Origin: Chryseobacterium sp. OV279
GTDB taxonomy: Bacteria > Bacteroidota > Bacteroidia > Flavobacteriales > Weeksellaceae
Length of the DNA stretch: 64,000 nt
Reading direction: 5' to 3'
NCBI RefSeq assembly: GCF_900128945.1
Contig: NZ_FQUD01000003.1
Span: forward strand, 372,001-436,000
Shown here: positions 53,437 to 62,262 of the stretch, in pieces
Numbering within the stretch: the stretch's first letter is position 1
How the letters are laid out: the number at the start of each line of letters is the position of its first letter
Notes under the pieces: generated by a model
What the model was told of the DNA's origin: nothing
What the model saw: only the letters and a program-made list of their open reading frames with translations
The model's database searches: none
Program-made: the position numbers and the translations under genes

Positions 53437-54750
53437 TTAGGGACAATCTGATTGGGAAGTTTTTTTACCGTCAGGGTCTAATTTTACCTCTGTGGTTTTT
53501 CCTACCTGTGCCATTCTATATAAGTTGACACCTTCTATACCCATTTTTTCTTTCAGAAATTTCAGGAAAGAAGCTTCCAGGTTGTTACTGCTTCCCATGG
53601 CCTTTATATAGGAATTGGTTAAAGTTCCGATTTGTTCCTTGGTAAACGTTTTTAGCTGTCCTGAAGTTCCCGTAAATCTTATCTGATACATTCCGCCACT
53701 GGTGATCATTGCAGCATATACATCTCCAAGAGGTCTTCCGGCAGCCTGAGCATTGCCAAGCATATCCATAAGATAGCCAACATCTGCAGGCGAGAACATC
53801 TTTATTCCTTTTCTTGTTCCTTCATTGCCTTCTGCATCAGTGGTTGAAAAATCATCAACATGAGTATGCATATATCCGGTGATGTCTTTATTTTCCGGAA
53901 GATCTGGCCTGGGAAGAGATAAAGAATTAGAGTTGGAGTTGGTGGACGCTTGGTTATGGTAAGTATAATCTCCTGAAGCTTTCTGAGAATATCCCGTTTC
54001 CTTTTTTTCTCCTGTCTTACCCTTCAGATCGTTTACTTTTTGGTTATAATCTGCTTTTCCTTTCTGTCCCTTTATTTTACTGCACGGATCATTTCCGGCA
54101 GGCGGGTCAGTAGGTTTTGGTGGTGGAATTACAATAGGAGGAATCGGAATTGTAGGATTGTCGGGTGGAAATGGGTTAGTTGGACCACCTCCTCCGGGAA
54201 CTGTTATGACTACCTCATCTATCTCACCGTGACACTTTTTACAAGCCGGTGAACTCATAGGCCCGCTTCCGTTTTTTGCTACTTCATCAATAGCTTCACC
54301 TTTCACAATCTTCTTTTCATATCTCATAGATCCTTCCAGAGCTATATATGAAACTGTTCCTGTCATCTTGTTCATGATTTCATGAGCCGTGAGCGTGTAA
54401 TCTTCAGAAGTAAATGGCGTATTGGATTTAAATTTCCAAAGATGCCCGGATACTTTGTTGTTGTCAATTCTGAAGGTCAATTCTTCAATCAGATTATTTT
54501 CTTCATTTTTCACCGGTACAGTGATAAGGATAATATTTTCCTCCCTTTTGTACTCTCTGGCTTTTTCCCATTCGATTAGTTTTCCTCCAACCATGTCTTT
54601 TCCTCTCATATACTCACTTCTGATGAAAGAAAGCGGATCCTGCTGAACAGTAGAAATTTCAGTTTCAAGGCTTTCGTGCATACATGATTGAACAGATGAA
54701 AGAAAAAGAATACTTCCGGCTAATACTGCCGTTAAATAACCTTTTGTCAT
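53437..54750 (-). CDS. Surface lipoprotein with C-terminal JAMM-like motif and a CxxCH site
   Basis: 437 aa. Lipobox LSSVQSC (C23). The N-terminal part (about 30-160) is unrecognised. At 170-174 a lone CKKCH motif (heme-binding type CxxCH) appears, then a Pro/Gly-rich linker (about 185-220). The C-terminal domain (about 222-430) has E251, then MHTH (H295, H297) and SPAD (S320, D323), matching the order E...HxH...SxxD of JAMM/JAB metalloproteases. The domain starting DPCSKIKG resembles a recurring C-terminal module of Bacteroidota lipoproteins. Function is unknown; protease activity is an inference. Confidence 0.72.
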   Translation of the reverse strand: MTKGYLTAVLAGSILFLSSVQSCMHESLETEISTVQQDPLSFIRSEYMRGKDMVGGKLIEWEKAREYKREENIILITVPVKNEENNLIEELTFRIDNNKVSGHLWKFKSNTPFTSEDYTLTAHEIMNKMTGTVSYIALEGSMRYEKKIVKGEAIDEVAKNGSGPMSSPACKKCHGEIDEVVITVPGGGGPTNPFPPDNPTIPIPPIVIPPPKPTDPPAGNDPCSKIKGQKGKADYNQKVNDLKGKTGEKKETGYSQKASGDYTYHNQASTNSNSNSLSLPRPDLPENKDITGYMHTHVDDFSTTDAEGNEGTRKGIKMFSPADVGYLMDMLGNAQAAGRPLGDVYAAMITSGGMYQIRFTGTSGQLKTFTKEQIGTLTNSYIKAMGSSNNLEASFLKFLKEKMGIEGVNLYRMAQVGKTTEVKLDPDGKKTSQSDCP

Positions 54751-54967
54751 TAGTTTTTATTTTATTAATAGTGTGCTTTTTTAAACGTCAGGAACAGAAC
54801 GTATAATAACTTTTTCCGGCGCAAATATAAAAATTAAATCAAGTAATGGGGATAAATTTTATGATGACAAACATCATGATAGAAGGGCTTCTATGGTTTA
54901 TTTATTTTGTTATTTTTTAAATAATGTATTATTCACCAGTCGTAGATTTTACAGTATTCTGCATAAA

Positions 54968-54995
54968 AAAAGACCTTGATGATACAAAGTCTTTT
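54968..54995 (-). terminator. Terminator of the SGNH gene
   Basis: AAAAGAC / GTCTTTT hairpin with T-run on the minus strand, after the stop codon of the gene at 55026. Confidence 0.75.
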
Positions 54996-55025
54996 AACTG
55001 AATGAAATAGCTGGCCGTCTCCGGT

Positions 55026-56258
55026 TTATTCTTTTATAATTTTAAGCCTTTCAGAATTTCCGTCTTCAAAAAGGATAGTAAGAATATAAACTCCTTTGCT
55101 GTATGCTGAGAAATCAATCTTTACATCATTCACTTTTGAATAGGGCAACGTTTTTATTTTTCTGCCATCCATACCGTAGATCTCTATTTCTTTAATGAAT
55201 TTCCCGGTTTTCAGGAAGCCCGTATCGGAAACAGGATTTGGATAAAACTTGAAATTCTGTACAGCATAATCAGAAACTGAAAGCTGGTTGGTATTAATCG
55301 TTTTAGTGAATGTTTCAGAACATGAATTTTTAGTGACTTTAAGAGATACGGTATATGTTCCGGATGCAGCATAAAGATGTGTCGGATTTATAGCAGCAGA
55401 AGTGTTTCCGTCTCCGAATGTCCACAAAACGGTATCATAATTCGTAGAAAGGTTGGAGAAACTAATATTCTGTCCGTTGCCACCTGCTGAAAAACCTGCA
55501 TGGAGATGAAAAACATTAGAATTCCATTGGGCAGAATTATTAAAAAAAGTTCCGTCTGCCAGCTGCTGGTAATATTCCGCTTTGTTCTGTGTCATTCCGC
55601 TGAGAAAAGAAGACGGGAAGATCCGCTCCTGAAAAAGGGCGGTATATACAGAAGCTGCTATAAGATAACTGCCCTGAGGATTAGGATGGACATCACCATA
55701 TGAGCTGTGCAATGCGAGATCCTGTGTAGCTGTATAATGCGCTCTTGCACTTTCTCCTGCAGGAATCATTTCGGTCTGCATAAGGTTCGACATTTTTGTA
55801 ATGGAATCTTTGATGACTTTTTGGGAGGCAAAATACGCGGGATATCCATTTTGAGAAGCAATGCCATTCGAAATTTCGTACAAAAAGATCTTTGAGCACT
55901 GGCTGTATTTTCTGATAGAATCTCTAAGTTTCCTTCCTCTTTCTGCTGTCACAGCAACAGGAACAGAGTAGCCGGCAGACTCACCAGTTCCTGGCTGCAT
56001 CACGACGTATTTGTAGTTTTTAGAGCGTATGGTCTGGTAAAGTGCATTGTCATTAACGTGGTTGGCAAAGCCAACTCCACCTACGGTATGGGAGGTAACT
56101 TCAACATTTTTTCCTTTTGAAGCAGCCATATCTTTAAAAAGAACAGGCATATCATTGAAATACGTCATGCTGTTGCCGATAAACAAAACCTGATCGGCTT
56201 GGGCGAATAGGAGTGTGCAGAGATTAAACAGTATTAGAATCAGTATATTTTTAATCAT
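55026..56258 (-). CDS. SGNH hydrolase with PKD and T9SS sorting domains
   Basis: 410 aa. Signal peptide (MIKNILILILFNLCTLLFAQ). SGNH motif GNSMTYFND near residue 28 (nucleophile Ser) and DVHPNPQG (catalytic Asp-His) near 190. Then a PKD domain (about 250-330, WTFGDGNTSAAINPTHLYAA) and a T9SS type A sorting domain (KFYPNPVSDTG ... YSKGVYILTILFEDG). A secreted esterase or lipase-like enzyme, likely acting on extracellular sugar acetyl groups or lipids; substrate unknown. Confidence 0.88.
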   Translation of the reverse strand: MIKNILILILFNLCTLLFAQADQVLFIGNSMTYFNDMPVLFKDMAASKGKNVEVTSHTVGGVGFANHVNDNALYQTIRSKNYKYVVMQPGTGESAGYSVPVAVTAERGRKLRDSIRKYSQCSKIFLYEISNGIASQNGYPAYFASQKVIKDSITKMSNLMQTEMIPAGESARAHYTATQDLALHSSYGDVHPNPQGSYLIAASVYTALFQERIFPSSFLSGMTQNKAEYYQQLADGTFFNNSAQWNSNVFHLHAGFSAGGNGQNISFSNLSTNYDTVLWTFGDGNTSAAINPTHLYAASGTYTVSLKVTKNSCSETFTKTINTNQLSVSDYAVQNFKFYPNPVSDTGFLKTGKFIKEIEIYGMDGRKIKTLPYSKVNDVKIDFSAYSKGVYILTILFEDGNSERLKIIKE

Positions 56259-56730
56259 ATTTTAGGTATTAAAATTAATTTTAAATGGGTGAAATCAAAT
56301 ACCCATGGACAGCCGAGACGCAAATCCACGGGATCATAATAACTGCTATGAAATATCTGGTTTTTTGAAAGAATGTATGTTTTCAAATCCTGGGAAAATA
56401 AACAGAACAGAAGCGTGAGATAAGAGGTGGTAGTTTTTCTTCATAAAAAAATAGTTAATTGATTAAATTTATATATGTTTAGAAAATTATATAAATAATA
56501 GTAAAATATTATTGATGTTTCATCGGATTTATCTTTGGTGTGAAAATGTCATATTAAAATCATCAATGTGTTGGTGTTTTAAAGATTCCCGAAATTAATT
56601 ATTATTTTCATTCCGGACTTGGTTTTAAAGCACTGATTTATATAGAGTAGTAGCTAAGACGTAGGTGCTACTTTGCTACGACACCGACTAATGAAGCCCT
56701 TTAACAGATTAAGAATACTAAAAAATAAGT
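56259..56730. other. Intergenic region, AT-rich, small hairpin
   Basis: About 470 bp, no coding frame supported. AGTAGC and GCTACT arms near 56655-56675 form a small imperfect hairpin; no clear promoter was seen. Confidence 0.35.
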
Positions 56731-57111
56731 ATGGCTAAAAAATACTTTCGGGTCTGTTTTTCTTTTCCCTATTTTTTTTTCCTCGGCTCAAAAGATTGGT
56801 AAATAAAAACTTAAAAATATCATTTTTGATATAGGATTTTCTACTGCCGGCGACCGGAAGAATAAAAAGATAGACAGTGTCATTTCCATTTGTTATCACG
56901 AAAATTATCAGGATTGTGAAGTGTTTGGATATCTTAAATTGCCAATATTTATAATAAGAATAATGATAGTAAAAAGCTTTTCATTATACTTATCGAAAAG
57001 AAAAACCTCAATATTCTGACTGATACAGAGATTTATCTGTGGTTCCGGGATTTGATGAAAGAAAATATTTTTGCCTTTCCATATAATTTACCTAAAATGA
57101 GTATCTTATGA
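56731..57111 (+). pseudogene. Decayed exported protein gene with two frame changes and a nonsense codon
   Basis: Begins ATG at 56731 (MAKKYFRVCFSFPYFF...), but a frame change in the nine-T run (56772-56780) is needed to continue with a signal-peptide end (SSAQKIG, 56783 onward). In that frame a TAA stands at 56804-56806. The frame continues NIIFDIGFSTAGDRKNKK to about 56940, where another shift back is needed to read ANIYNKNNDSKKLFIILIEK and on to PYNLPKMSIL, stop 57109-57111. Such a pattern means the gene is broken at three points. The original was an exported protein of about 125 aa, function unknown. Confidence 0.78.
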
Positions 57112-57130
57112 TTAACTAAAAAACAAAAAT

Positions 57131-58114
57131 ATGAGTCGAGGCTTTGGAATATTCTGGATGCTTTATATGCTGTTTTTTGCGGTACCGTTTCCCATGATTT
57201 TGTATTATAACATCAAAGATGCGGAACCGCCCTTGCTCAACGAAACTAATCCATGGCTTGCAGTGGGACTTTTGGGACTTTCTGTACTGTTATGGAGCAT
57301 TGTTTTGTTGAGTTGGTTTTATAAGTGGATCGTGTTGAACTTTGTTGCTAAAAGAAACGTGGTCCATCTTGCTAAACACGGCGTCCGAAGAAAAGCTGAA
57401 ATTCTTGAAGCGGTAAAAGTATCCAAGCCCGGGAGTAAATATGACACCTATGAACTTGTGCTTTCTTTCAAAAATCTGGTCAACACGGATATCATACAGA
57501 AAGCTGCCGTTAATGATTCAAAACCTCAGCAACATCGGTTTGAAAAAGGAAAAACAGTAGACCTACTCATCGATAAAGAGGTAAAAAAAATGCCCTATTT
57601 TATTTTTGCGGGAAGCGAGGCGAGCATCAATATTCTGATCATTTTTCTAATCACGATGGGCTGGCTGACCATTGTTACTCTGGTTGCATGGTATTATATC
57701 TACTCCTATCAGACTGAGAGCAATGGAATGGGGTGGCGGTTCATTATATATTGGCATCCTTTACTGATTTGTCCTGCGATATTAATGTTTTATAAACTTA
57801 TTTTTTTCTACTTTATCAATAGGATTTTCAATGGTAAACAGGGAGAGTCTGAACTGATTAAATTTAAAGGAATCAGAACGACAGCCAGATTAATCAGTGC
57901 TGATCAGACCGGAACTTATATCAATGAACAGCCTATGATTTTGTTTAAATTGGAATATGTCGATGAACAGAATCAGACCAGGAGAGCTGAAATTAAGAAA
58001 ATTGTAAACCTTCTTGATCTGAATAATGTAAAGAAAGAAACTGTAGATATTTTTTACCTGAAAGAAGATCCGAGCCGAATCGCCTTTGCCGAAGATCTGG
58101 AAAATGTAAGTTAA
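57131..58114 (+). CDS. Membrane protein of unknown function
   Basis: 327 aa with about four hydrophobic segments: two at the N-terminus (about 5-25 and 40-65) and two in the middle (about 165-190 and 210-235). They are separated by soluble parts containing AKHGVRRKAEILEAVKVS and LISADQTGTYINEQPMILFK. The two soluble parts look like repeats of one small beta domain, as in DUF3592-like proteins. No catalytic residues were recognised. A lipoprotein gene follows after 5 bp, so the two are probably one operon. Confidence 0.7.
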   Translation: MSRGFGIFWMLYMLFFAVPFPMILYYNIKDAEPPLLNETNPWLAVGLLGLSVLLWSIVLLSWFYKWIVLNFVAKRNVVHLAKHGVRRKAEILEAVKVSKPGSKYDTYELVLSFKNLVNTDIIQKAAVNDSKPQQHRFEKGKTVDLLIDKEVKKMPYFIFAGSEASINILIIFLITMGWLTIVTLVAWYYIYSYQTESNGMGWRFIIYWHPLLICPAILMFYKLIFFYFINRIFNGKQGESELIKFKGIRTTARLISADQTGTYINEQPMILFKLEYVDEQNQTRRAEIKKIVNLLDLNNVKKETVDIFYLKEDPSRIAFAEDLENVS

Positions 58115-58119
58115 ATACC

Positions 58120-58851
58120 ATGAAAAACTTAATTATTATAAGTATAGGAAGTCTTCTTTTAACAGGCTGTGAGCAGGTTTCCAAAAGTGTAAAAGAGACT
58201 TTTGAGCCTGTGGCCGATACCAAAGCTCAGCTTAAAAGAGATGAACATATTCCGGTTTCAGCTCCCAATCCTTACAGTCCGGAAGTTGAAAAGCAGATAG
58301 AAGAAGCCCAGCGACTCGTCAATACAATGCTGGAAAAACACACCAAAACACATATCGATACCTATACAGAAGGTAAAAACACAGGTTTTTTAACCAATGA
58401 AGACAAGCTGAAGAACGCTGAGGAAGCCTTAAGAAAACTTCCTCAGTATGACGGAAAAGAAATTAAAATCTATTATACCATGCATTTTTATGACAACGGC
58501 AGTATCCTTGCGATGCTTCAGCATCCTACGAATCCTGATTATATTGATAATTATGAATACAAAGATGGAAAGTGGTCTGAGCCGAGACCTGAGCAGATGT
58601 CTGTAAGAGATGATATTCGGAGCCGTTTGGTTCCTTTGGATAAAATAGATTTTGCCAACGTTGCTAAAGCTGCAGATGCTTACAGTCAAAAGATAGCACA
58701 GATAGAAGGGGCAAAACCACTCACCACCATCTATATATCCATTGCCAATAACAAACTTCGATGGTTTCCGGCAAGCATTAATGGCAGCAGGGAACGGTAT
58801 TCCATTGAACTCAACCAAAACGGAACCTTAAAAAAGTTTGAAAGAGAATAA
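58120..58851 (+). CDS. Lipoprotein of unknown function
   Basis: 243 aa with lipobox LLLTGC (C16), so a lipoprotein. The mature part starts with a charged helical region, then alternating strands; YSPEVEKQIEEAQRLVNTML and KIYYTMHFYDNGSILAMLQH are typical stretches. No domain was recognised. Encoded 5 bp after the membrane protein gene, so a functional pair is likely. Confidence 0.75.
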   Translation: MKNLIIISIGSLLLTGCEQVSKSVKETFEPVADTKAQLKRDEHIPVSAPNPYSPEVEKQIEEAQRLVNTMLEKHTKTHIDTYTEGKNTGFLTNEDKLKNAEEALRKLPQYDGKEIKIYYTMHFYDNGSILAMLQHPTNPDYIDNYEYKDGKWSEPRPEQMSVRDDIRSRLVPLDKIDFANVAKAADAYSQKIAQIEGAKPLTTIYISIANNKLRWFPASINGSRERYSIELNQNGTLKKFERE

Positions 58852-59165
58852 TAATTATGTGCTCAATTGGCTTGATCTGCGAGAGTAAAAGCTATCCAAT
58901 ATAATTACAGGAGAAATAAACATTTGCTTTTTCAACGCAAAGTTTTTGTTTGATTCCCTTCTACTTTAAGAGAAGCAATGAAAACTGACTGTAGCGTTGA
59001 CTAATCTGTTGGATGGTGAGTGTGCTTAGTCGGATCAATCGAAGATCGATCTCATCTTCGCAGACGTAAAGATAAACGGTTTTACGGTCAATCTTTGCTT
59101 CAAAAAATATTTTTAGAAAGTTTAAAATTCCAAAGATTTTCCATCTATAGAACCAATGCATCAAT
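58852..59165. other. Repeat-rich intergenic region, first part
   Basis: From the lipoprotein stop codon at 58849-58851 to the first direct-repeat copy. GATCTGCGAGAG occurs at 58876-58887, matching the phrase near 9565. No gene is supported. Confidence 0.45.
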
Positions 59166-59271
59166 GAAAACCTATGATTTTCTAGCGCCTTACATATTCA
59201 TCAGGCTTAAAACCCTTGCGTCCTTGCGTTTCCAGTAAAAGGTTCAGACAAATTTTATAAAAGCAAGAAAC
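59166..59271. repeat. Direct repeat, copy 1 (about 105 bp)
   Basis: Matches copy 2 at 59399-59504 closely: both contain CTATGATTTTC.(A/T)GCGCCTTA, CTTAAAACCCTTGCGTCCTT and GCGTTTCCA...AAA..TTCAGACAAA. Distance between copies is 233 bp. Confidence 0.7.
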
Positions 59272-59280
59272 ACAAGAGCG

Positions 59281-59371
59281 ATTTTTCTTGTTGGAACATC
59301 GCAAAGACGCAAATTATATTACAAAACGCATTTTAAGGCGCAAGGATTTTATCTCCGATAAAATTGAATGC
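59281..59371. repeat. Dispersed GCAAAG/TTTTATC element
   Basis: Contains GTTGGAACATCGCAAAGACG and AAGGCGCAAGGATTTTATCT followed by CCGATAAAAT. The same parts occur in the element at 28661-28807 (inverted ends and TTTTATCGGAGATAAAA), so one repeat family is present in both places. Confidence 0.6.
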
Positions 59372-59398
59372 TGTTTACAATAGAATGAATACCTAGCT

Positions 59399-59504
59399 GA
59401 AAATCTATGATTTTCTTGCGCCTTAAATATTCTTAAAGCTTAAAACCCTTGCGTCCTTGCGTTTCCAACAAAAGATTCAGACAAAAGTTATAAAAGCAAA
59501 CAGC
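59399..59504. repeat. Direct repeat, copy 2 (about 105 bp)
   Basis: Second copy of the repeat at 59166-59271 in the same orientation, roughly 85 percent alike by eye. Confidence 0.7.
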
Positions 59505-59580
59505 AAAAAAGACGAGAATTATTTAACAAGAAAACATTTAAGAAAGTTTAGAATTCCTCTGAAAATGCTTCTATTAGGGA

Positions 59581-59614
59581 TAAAAAAAAGGACCCGCTCT
59601 TTAGAAGCGGATCC
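59581..59614 (-). terminator. Terminator on the minus strand, distal
   Basis: GGATCCGCT / AGCGGGTCC hairpin (one G-U pair) followed by eight T on the minus strand. Confidence 0.8.
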
Positions 59615-59650
59615 AGTAGATAAAACATCTCATTTTTTTAATTAGACAAC

Positions 59651-59683
59651 AATTAAAAAAGCACAGCCGACAATGCTGTGCTT
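59651..59683 (-). terminator. Terminator on the minus strand, proximal
   Basis: AAGCACAGC / GCTGTGCTT with TTTTTT on the minus strand. Together with the hairpin at 59590-59614 it forms a tandem terminator pair downstream of the gene at 59909. Confidence 0.85.
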
Positions 59684-59817
59684 AAATTTTTATTTCAAAT
59701 TTAATTGCAATTTCAAAGCTGAAAAAAGCAAAAAAAGATTTCATTTCAGTTGTATTACATAGTAAATGTAGTCATATTTTTAATATGAAATATGAATTTA
59801 ATGTTAAAATTCACAAG

Positions 59818-59841
59818 TTATCCACATTTTTTTGTGGATAA
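59818..59841. other. Palindromic pair of DnaA-box sequences
   Basis: TTATCCACA (59818-59826) and its inverted copy TGTGGATAA (59833-59841) are separated by six T. Each matches the consensus DnaA box exactly. They lie in an AT-rich region between tandem terminators and the gene at 59909. It could be an origin-like or DnaA-titration element, or simply a palindrome. Confidence 0.4.
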
Positions 59842-59908
59842 GTATGGATTCCTGTTTTTCCACTCTGTTCTTTTTCATTCTTTTTCCCTTTAAACACAGG
59901 GAATTTTA

Positions 59909-60796
59909 TCATGAAGTGGTAGGAAGATAGACGATAGAAATCGTGTTGGTTAAAACCCGGTTGTAATTATTCGCTTCCGTATTCAGGTTATATTGATTTC
60001 CTGATGTTCCCGGACTAATATATTTTACCAGAGGAACCGTTTTCTCTCCTGACTGCAGAAAGATAATGGTTTTCAGGTTCATATACGTGATGAAATTATT
60101 CCCCATTGCTGAATCCAGATTCTGGAAAACACTGTGGAAAATAGCATCGGTAACACCACTGGCAGGGAATGTTCCGGTATAAGGCTTTGCAAGACCTAAC
60201 CGGATGGGTGTTTTGATATTATTGCCCGGATCAAAATTATTCGACCACGGTTTCAGAAGAATATTCATGTTGATGACATAATATCCTGTAAACGGAGCTG
60301 TAAATTCTCCTGTTGAGGTATTGAATGTATTGGATTTGTCCGTCACCTTATTATCAAATATAAATCTCCGGATGTTATTGCCCAGATCGCCGCTCACGAA
60401 GCTGAGATCGTTTCCTGAAGGTTTCATATTAACCAGAGCTACCAATCTGTTGAGAAGAATATTGTTGATTTTTTTATCCATCTCTTCAGCATTCACGAAA
60501 ATATTCCATCTTCCGTTGCTGAAAGAATAGAGCCTGTTCTTCAGTACATCATCTGTAGTAAGAGGCGTTCCGTTATCTCCATCTTTTAAATTGAACACCA
60601 GTAAGCCATTTGCAGGTTTGTTGATCGTCGTAATATCTGTGGCTCCCGATAATGAAACTCTGGGGATTAACAGGCCTTTGTTGGTAGATTGTACATGAAG
60701 TGCCGCACTGTTGTCAGGTCGGGGAATCACGTTGATGCCTACCTGTGAATAGTGAAATACCCCAAAACAAATCATAAGTAAACTGTATATTTTCAT
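59909..60796 (-). CDS. Exported protein, QVGIN family, second gene of a pair
   Basis: 295 aa. Signal peptide (MKIYSLLMICFGVFHYSQ), then VGINVIPRPDNSAALHVQST and NKGLLIPRVSLSGATDITTI. The rest is beta-rich and resembles the upstream paralog (NNIRRFIFDNKVTDKSNTFN, YYVINMNILLKPW). The function is not known; these QVGIN heads occur in many exported Bacteroidota proteins, sometimes with fibre-like repeats. It follows the paralog at 60801 by 4 bp in one operon. Confidence 0.78.
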   Translation of the reverse strand: MKIYSLLMICFGVFHYSQVGINVIPRPDNSAALHVQSTNKGLLIPRVSLSGATDITTINKPANGLLVFNLKDGDNGTPLTTDDVLKNRLYSFSNGRWNIFVNAEEMDKKINNILLNRLVALVNMKPSGNDLSFVSGDLGNNIRRFIFDNKVTDKSNTFNTSTGEFTAPFTGYYVINMNILLKPWSNNFDPGNNIKTPIRLGLAKPYTGTFPASGVTDAIFHSVFQNLDSAMGNNFITYMNLKTIIFLQSGEKTVPLVKYISPGTSGNQYNLNTEANNYNRVLTNTISIVYLPTTS

Positions 60797-60800
60797 GGCT

Positions 60801-61661
60801 TTAATTTATGGGAAGGTATACGATGGTGATATTATTGACCTGTGTTCTGTTGTAGCCCAGACTTTCAGTAGCGATAGAATAGGTATTATTGCCTGCAGTG
60901 GTGCCGGGCGTAATGTATCGGGTCAGGAAACATATTTTCTGGTCCTTGTTCATATAAATGACCCCTGAAACTTTAAGGGTTAACGGCTGCTGATCATCAG
61001 TGACAGCATTTAAAGGCTGATTCAGAAAAGCGAATGTTGCATTACCGCTGTAAGTAAATGTCGTATAAGGATTACTTACTCCCAGCCGCACAATATTGGT
61101 TGTATTCTGGGCCTGATAGCTTTTCAGGAGAACTGAAACATCAATTTGGTAGTAGCCGTTTTTAGGAGCTTTGAATTCAGAGGTTGCCGGATCGTAGGAA
61201 CTGTTTCTGTCAAAGACTTCATTCTCGAAAAAGAGCTTTCTTATATTGGCACCCAGATCACTTCCTATATAAGAGGTATCATTTCCGCTGGCTGCTACAT
61301 TGGCAACGACCTGCAGTTGGGGTACTCCAAGCCCTTCAATCGCCATATTCAGGACGGTGTCTGTTACGAGTAAATTCCATGAATTGGTTGAAGACGAAAA
61401 AACATAGAAATTGTCAGCCATCACCTTATTGCTGGTTCCGGTTGAATTCGTCAGGTTAAACACCATCAGTCCATTGGCGGGTGAAGGAATGGTTGTGATA
61501 TCCATATTGTCTTTCAGGCTTACTCTTGGAATAAGAAGGCCTTTATTGGAATGTTTGATGTCCAGTACGGCACTGGGATCGGGAGTCGTGGTGTTGATTC
61601 CCACTTGTGCGCTGGTGCTGACAAAGCACAGAAATAATGCTGAAATAATTAGTGTTTTCAT
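60801..61661 (-). CDS. Exported protein, QVGIN family, first gene of a pair
   Basis: 286 aa from ATG at 61659-61661; an upstream TTG (61667) gives two extra residues and is less likely because TTGAGG before the ATG looks like the ribosome site. Signal peptide (MKTLIISALFLCFVSTSAQ), then VGINTTTPDPSAVLDIKHSN and NKGLLIPRVSLKDNMDITTI. Similar throughout to the next gene, so they are tandem duplicates. A -7 box lies upstream. Function unknown, presumably secreted or surface-bound. Confidence 0.78.
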   Translation of the reverse strand: MKTLIISALFLCFVSTSAQVGINTTTPDPSAVLDIKHSNKGLLIPRVSLKDNMDITTIPSPANGLMVFNLTNSTGTSNKVMADNFYVFSSSTNSWNLLVTDTVLNMAIEGLGVPQLQVVANVAASGNDTSYIGSDLGANIRKLFFENEVFDRNSSYDPATSEFKAPKNGYYQIDVSVLLKSYQAQNTTNIVRLGVSNPYTTFTYSGNATFAFLNQPLNAVTDDQQPLTLKVSGVIYMNKDQKICFLTRYITPGTTAGNNTYSIATESLGYNRTQVNNITIVYLPIN

Positions 61662-62262
61662 CCTCAATATGCTGTTTAAAAAAAAGAGTTATAACACAAA
61701 TGTATTGGTTTCATTTATCCTTTTTTATCCGTTATTTTTGAATGTATTAAATTAAATTTCAATTATTTAAATCAGATTTGATACATATACTGTTTATTGG
61801 AGTTATTTGAAAATGAATAATTATTTACCGTGATGAATTTGGTTTAAATTAAATTTTTAACAATTTTTTTAATAAAAATACTGTCTGACTGAATTCTCAT
61901 CAGAGCGGTTATTTTTAATTATCATTATTTTCATAAAATAATAGGAAAATATTCATTAATTAAGATTTTGTTTGATATTGTATCAGTTAAATTGGTGATT
62001 ATTATTTAATTATATTTTTTCTGAAACAGTTGAATTTTTTTGTTAGTTAAAAATTAAGTACTACATTTGGAGTATTAATATCTCTTTATAAATATCATTC
62101 CCCATTCAGACGCATTTTTAAATGTCTGAAACCTTAAGGTTCAAATTATCTGGACCTGTTACTACTATTATTTTATTTAACGCTAAAGAAAACCGACCGT
62201 AAGTGATTGGATTATCCATCATTCACTATGGCAAAAATTCTTTACCAACAAAAGAGATCATT
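61662..62262. other. Intergenic region between divergent genes
   Basis: About 600 bp, very AT-rich, no gene supported. A minus-strand TACATTTG (61697-61704) is a candidate -7 box for the QVGIN pair. TTCAGAC / GTCTGAA near 62105-62130 is an imperfect hairpin upstream of the NAD(P)-binding protein gene. Confidence 0.4.
61697..61704 (-). promoter_or_regulatory. Candidate -7 box for the QVGIN gene pair
   Basis: TACATTTG on the minus strand matches TAnnTTTG, 35 bp before the ATG. Confidence 0.5.

Noticed and set aside
59457..59645. 62-codon open frame in the repeat region
   Set aside because: Overlaps the direct repeat and a terminator hairpin; low protein-like quality.
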